Assembly (NCBI GenBank): GCA_038745535.1
Contig: JBCDLI010000034.1
Span: 1-26,541, forward strand
Origin: JBCDLI01 sp038745535
GTDB lineage: Bacteria > Pseudomonadota > Alphaproteobacteria > Rhizobiales > Rhizobiaceae
Direction of reading: 5' to 3'
DNA length: 26,541 nucleotides
The notes under the pieces were generated by a model. That model worked only from the letters and a program-made list of their open reading frames with translations, did no database searches and was not told where the DNA came from. Positions 23,235 through 26,541 of the stretch are shown here, piece by piece. The position numbers and the translations under genes were made by a program. Position 1 is the stretch's first letter. The number at the start of each line of letters is the position of its first letter.

Positions 23235-24265
23235 TGCAGGGTTTCGATCCCAAGTTTAAAGACTTTCCTGACTACATTATCGAGATCACCAAAGAGATTT
23301 GGGAAGGTCGCGGTATCGCGACGCTTCACGACTATTACCATCCTGATATTATCGTCCGCTCGCCGTCATCGGTCACGGTCGGCAATGAAGGTGTGATCGC
23401 TGCGACGATGGCAACGTTGGCTGAGTTTCCAGACCGCCAGCTTTTAGGCGAAGACGTGATTTGGAGTGGCACGCCAGAAGAGGGAATGCTGTCGTCACAC
23501 CGCATACTTTCCACCGCAACCCATGTAGGCGATGGTGTTTATGGCAAGTCCACAGGTCGGAAACTGCAATATCGGATTCTCGCTGACTGCCACGCCAGAA
23601 ATAATATGATTGATGATGAATGGCTCATCCGCGATCAGGGCGCGATCGTTCGCCAGATGGGTTGGGACGTTAAGGAGTACGCGCGCGATCTGATTGAGCG
23701 CGAGGGCGGTGTCGCAAATTGCGTGAAGCCGTGCACACCGGAAAATGATCGCCCCGGACCTTACAAGGGAAGAGGAAACGACAACGAGTGGGGCGCACGT
23801 TTGGGCGAAATTTTAAGCCGTATCATGAACGCGGACATGGCAGTTATAGAAGCTGAATATGACCGAGCAGCACATCTGGAATATCCCGGTCATGTCACAG
23901 CGCACGGGTGGGCACCTGCCGATCATTTCTGGATGTCCCTTCGTTCCGCGTTTCCTTCGGCGAAGTTTGAGATTCACCATTCGATTGGACTAAAGGATGA
24001 CACGATGCCGCCACGTGCGGCAATTCGCTGGAGTTTGACCGGCAAACATGAGGGATATGGAGCATTTGGCGTGCCGACGGGCGCTCCGGTTCACGTTATG
24101 GGAATTTCTCACGCGGAGTTTGGCGTTTTGGGATTGGGGGCGCCAAAGCTTCGCCGTGAATACACATTGTTTGACGAAACAGCGATCTGGAAGCAGATCC
24201 TCATGCATTCGGGAGTATTGAGGAATGACACCGGCTCAATTAGACGAGCGAGTGGTCCGGTATAA
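23234..24265 (+). CDS. SnoaL/NTF2-like double-domain protein, unknown function
   Basis: This 343-residue protein again looks like two NTF2/SnoaL-fold domains joined by a linker rich in Pro, Gly and charged residues (about 155-185). Domain 1 includes LHDYYHPDIIVRSPSS and a Glu/Asp-rich IRDQGAIVRQMG strand region; domain 2 begins near MNADMAVIEAEYDRAA and includes FGVPTGAPVHVMGISHAEF, a SnoaL-type turn. It is more distant from the other two double-SnoaL proteins than they are from each other. Its ATG overlaps the preceding stop (TGATG), so translation is coupled. The next gene begins 41 bases before its end. Function is unknown; a catalytic or substrate-binding partner in the same pathway is inferred from context only. 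Confidence 0.75.
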   Translation: MQGFDPKFKDFPDYIIEITKEIWEGRGIATLHDYYHPDIIVRSPSSVTVGNEGVIAATMATLAEFPDRQLLGEDVIWSGTPEEGMLSSHRILSTATHVGDGVYGKSTGRKLQYRILADCHARNNMIDDEWLIRDQGAIVRQMGWDVKEYARDLIEREGGVANCVKPCTPENDRPGPYKGRGNDNEWGARLGEILSRIMNADMAVIEAEYDRAAHLEYPGHVTAHGWAPADHFWMSLRSAFPSAKFEIHHSIGLKDDTMPPRAAIRWSLTGKHEGYGAFGVPTGAPVHVMGISHAEFGVLGLGAPKLRREYTLFDETAIWKQILMHSGVLRNDTGSIRRASGPV

Positions 24266-25196
24266 TGATTTAAAACCATGCAGGACCGCATTTATCGATG
24301 CCCACACACCGGGCTCAAATCAAAAAGAAAATTATACGATCATCGGCGGCGGAGTTTCTGAGTCAGCCGACCAATACGTCCACCTTTCAATACCGCACGG
24401 ATTTAACATTGGAGCCGCTGCACAGCCTCCCATGTGCAAGAATTCCCTGCACGCGCACCGCACAGCCGAGGTCTTCTTCGTACTTACGGGTCGTTGGCGG
24501 TTCTTCTGGGGTCAGTCCGGCGACGCTGGCGAAGTGGTGCTGGAGCCAGGCGACATATTCAATATACCGACCGGTATCTTCCGCGGTTTTGAAAATATTG
24601 GCGACGAGTACGGTATGATCATGGCCATCCTCGGAGGCGATGACGCGGGCGGTGGTGTTGAATGGGCGCCGCAAGTTCTTGCAGAGGCTCAGGCTCACGG
24701 GCTCGTGTTGTCGGACAAGGGCCGGCTTTATGACACCAAAAGGGGTGAAGCACTTCCCGATGGCGAGATGCCGATGAAGCTCCTCAATATGAACGAACTG
24801 CAGGCGTATCCAGAGCCCGATTCTAAGCAGGTCGTTGCTGGCTATGTGCGTCGCTATTGGGACATGGTCGCCATCGCGGACAGGAATCCGGTCACCGTCA
24901 TCGGTGAAGAGGGTATAATCCGCGATAAGCCCGGCTTTGAGGTTCATTTCCTCACCCGCAAATCCGCCCAACGGGAGCCTCTAGCTCACGTGAGACCAAG
25001 TGTTTTGATGCCGGTCAGAGGCGATTGGAAAGTTGAGATTGACGATTTTGAAACGATCCTCGGTGCAGGCGATACGATGAGTGTTCCAGAAAACGCTGCC
25101 TATACTGTTGCGCCAGCCTCCGATGGCGGAGCCGCGCTTTACCGAGTTGTTGGTACCGAAGACTCGGCTGGCCCGACTTGGACGAGCGGGCACTAG
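24225..25196 (+). CDS. Double cupin-domain protein, unknown reaction
   Basis: This 323-residue protein has two cupin folds. The N-terminal cupin carries the first metal motif in full: His76, His78 and Glu82 with the Gly six residues on (LHAHRTAEVFFVLTG). In the second motif, PTGIFRGFEN, Arg120 replaces the usual third His ligand. The C-terminal cupin (about 220-310, GFEVHFLTR ... LGAGDTMSVPENAAY) has no clear metal set. Bicupins include ring-cleaving dioxygenases, isomerases and sugar-binding proteins, so the role is open. The start at 24225 is supported by GGGAG nine bases upstream and means a 41-base overlap with the previous gene; the ATG at 24265 is out of frame. The operon position suggests a catabolic step. 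Confidence 0.82.
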   Translation: MTPAQLDERVVRYNDLKPCRTAFIDAHTPGSNQKENYTIIGGGVSESADQYVHLSIPHGFNIGAAAQPPMCKNSLHAHRTAEVFFVLTGRWRFFWGQSGDAGEVVLEPGDIFNIPTGIFRGFENIGDEYGMIMAILGGDDAGGGVEWAPQVLAEAQAHGLVLSDKGRLYDTKRGEALPDGEMPMKLLNMNELQAYPEPDSKQVVAGYVRRYWDMVAIADRNPVTVIGEEGIIRDKPGFEVHFLTRKSAQREPLAHVRPSVLMPVRGDWKVEIDDFETILGAGDTMSVPENAAYTVAPASDGGAALYRVVGTEDSAGPTWTSGH

Positions 25197-25223
25197 GTCT
25201 GGCACATCGGAAGGGGGAGTTCG

Positions 25224-26357
25224 ATGACCAACATTCACACAACACATGTCGGCTCACTGCCCCGAAGCCAGAAAGTCGTTGACTTCATTTTCGCGCGTGA
25301 GCGTGGGGAAGACTACGATCAGGCAGATTTCGACACCGCCATGACCGAAGCGGTGGATGACGCGGTCGCGAAGCAAGTCGCGGCCGGTATTCACTATGTC
25401 TCCGATGGTGAGATGTCGAAAATCTCGTATGCGACCTATGTGAAGGATCGCTACGCCGGGTTTGACGGCGATAGCCCGCGCAATGCTCCTGCTGATTTGA
25501 AGCTCTTTCCCGGTTTTTTGGAGCGGCTTGCCAATGACGGCGGCACCCCAAAATACGCAAGGCCCATGTGCGTCGGTGAAGTGAAGTCCAAAGGGCAAGA
25601 TGAGCTTCTGAAAGATATCGCCAACCTCAAGACTGCGATAGCCAAGTATGGCGCTACCGGAGGGTTCATGAATGCCGCGTCTCCGGGGGTGATTTCTCTG
25701 TTCTTGCAGAACGATTTCTACGCCACGCGTGAAGCCTATCTAGCGGCGCTGGCGGACGCGATGAAAGCGGAATACGAGACGATTGTTGGCGCAGGGCTTC
25801 GCCTACAGTTGGACTGCCCCGATTTGGCGCTTTCTCGACACATGCTTTTCCAGAATGTCAGCGACGATGAATTTGTCAAAATCGCAGATATGCATGTGGA
25901 AGCGCTCAACCACGCACTTCAAGATGTGCCGCAAGAGATGGTGCGGGTTCACATCTGCTGGGGCAACTACGAAGGCCCTCACGTCTGTGACATCTCCATG
26001 GACAAGGTGTTTACAACGCTGATGAACACCAAAGCGCGCGCAGTGCTGTTTGAGACATCAAACCCACGCCATGCCCACGAGTGGACCGTATTCCGTGACC
26101 GTCGCAGTGAGATACCGGACGATAAAATACTCGTACCCGGCGTCATCGATTCTACAACCAACTTTGTTGAACACCCCGAAGTCGTGCGCCAGCGGATTGA
26201 TCGCTTTGTCGACATTGTTGGTGCTGAGCGCGTCGTTGCCGGTTCCGATTGCGGTTTTGGCACGTTTGCGGGTTTTGGCGCGGTTGATCCTGATATTGCC
26301 TACGAGAAGCTGAAATCGCTGAGCCGAGGCGCTGCTTTGGCATCAACTGCGCACTGA
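25224..26357 (+). CDS. MetE C-terminal-like zinc methyltransferase / CoM-transferase-like protein (UROD/MetE fold)
   Basis: This 377-residue protein matches the cobalamin-independent methionine synthase II family, which has only the catalytic barrel of MetE and also includes epoxyalkane:coenzyme M transferases. The four zinc ligands of MetE are present: His243 and Cys245 (HIC), Glu277 (FETSNP) and Cys343 (GSDCGFG). The N terminus TTHVGSLPR and DGEMSK are also typical. The enzyme should activate a thiol for alkyl transfer, but the thiol and the alkyl donor are unknown. GGGGGAG lies shortly before the ATG. Its place at the end of an importer-SnoaL-cupin operon suggests removal of a methyl or alkyl group from the imported compound, rather than general methionine synthesis. 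Confidence 0.85.
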   Translation: MTNIHTTHVGSLPRSQKVVDFIFARERGEDYDQADFDTAMTEAVDDAVAKQVAAGIHYVSDGEMSKISYATYVKDRYAGFDGDSPRNAPADLKLFPGFLERLANDGGTPKYARPMCVGEVKSKGQDELLKDIANLKTAIAKYGATGGFMNAASPGVISLFLQNDFYATREAYLAALADAMKAEYETIVGAGLRLQLDCPDLALSRHMLFQNVSDDEFVKIADMHVEALNHALQDVPQEMVRVHICWGNYEGPHVCDISMDKVFTTLMNTKARAVLFETSNPRHAHEWTVFRDRRSEIPDDKILVPGVIDSTTNFVEHPEVVRQRIDRFVDIVGAERVVAGSDCGFGTFAGFGAVDPDIAYEKLKSLSRGAALASTAH

Positions 26358-26368
26358 TCGCGTCTCCT

Positions 26369-26541
26369 GTGTCCGGCCGAGAAGACCTCCTGTTGTTGCC
26401 GGGGATGATGTGTGATCAGCGTCTTTTCGCGCCGCAGATTGCATTCTTCGAAAATACATACAACATCGTCGTCCCAACGCTGAATGCGCCAAGCATCTCA
26501 GCGATGGCAGAGGCAGCTCTCGGCGCAACCGAGGCTGAGAA
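26369..26541 (+). CDS. Alpha/beta hydrolase, N-terminal fragment (cut by window edge)
   Basis: An open frame begins with GTG at 26369, 11 bases after the methyltransferase stop, and runs off the window. It encodes EDLLLLPGMMCDQRLFAPQI, the first strand and oxyanion-region pattern of alpha/beta hydrolases (LLLPG-M-C/D-xx-xF). The catalytic Ser, Asp and His lie beyond the edge. The close spacing on the same strand suggests it continues the operon and may cleave an ester or lactone of the imported compound. The start codon is uncertain since no strong ribosome site is seen. Confidence 0.65.
   Translation, partial: MSGREDLLLLPGMMCDQRLFAPQIAFFENTYNIVVPTLNAPSISAMAEAALGATEAE

Overview
The window looks like chromosome from a free-living alphaproteobacterium, probably marine and of the Hyphomicrobiales or Rhodobacterales type. 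The evidence is gene content and protein style: a nitrate ABC transporter in which two ATPase domains are fused, a nitrate reductase with a C-terminal BFD domain, an NDH-SelD fusion, and a moderate GC content. No rRNA, tRNA, CRISPR array, insertion sequence or phage gene was seen.

Region 1 (1-11934, + strand) is a nitrate assimilation locus. It opens with the C-terminal part of a NasS/NrtA-like nitrate-binding protein cut by the window edge. A 301-base gap follows, holding a sigma-54-type promoter, two possible ANTAR-type hexaloop hairpins and a strong intrinsic terminator. This layout suggests nitrogen-controlled transcription with nitrate-responsive antitermination (NasS/NasT type). Then come nrtA, nrtB and a fused double ATPase (uptake), a single-domain haemoglobin (probably NO handling), an FAD/NADH electron-transfer subunit related to the N-terminal half of NirB, nasA, cysG (sirohaem) and mobA (molybdenum cofactor). 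Most genes are separated by a few bases or overlap. No nitrite reductase is visible.

Region 2 (11927-16700) has a minus-strand FeS-BCP/cryptochrome-type photolyase that lacks the usual cluster cysteines. It is divergent from a plus-strand tRNA 2-selenouridine synthase (mnmH/selU), whose 3' end overlaps by 61 bases a convergent oxidoreductase-SelD fusion gene. Together the last two would make selenophosphate and use it on tRNA.

Region 3 (16737-26541) is an accessory uptake-plus-catabolism cluster of unknown substrate. A minus-strand double-SnoaL protein is divergent from a plus-strand operon: MalK/UgpC-like ATPase, family-1 solute-binding protein, two permeases, two more double-SnoaL/NTF2-like proteins, a double cupin, a MetE-type zinc methyltransferase-like protein and the start of an alpha/beta hydrolase. 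I cannot match this set to a described pathway, and it is the best candidate here for a new system.

Recurring small structures are strong stem-loops without U-tracts directly after both solute-binding-protein genes (nrtA and the region 3 protein). They probably protect or process transcripts so that binding protein is made in excess.
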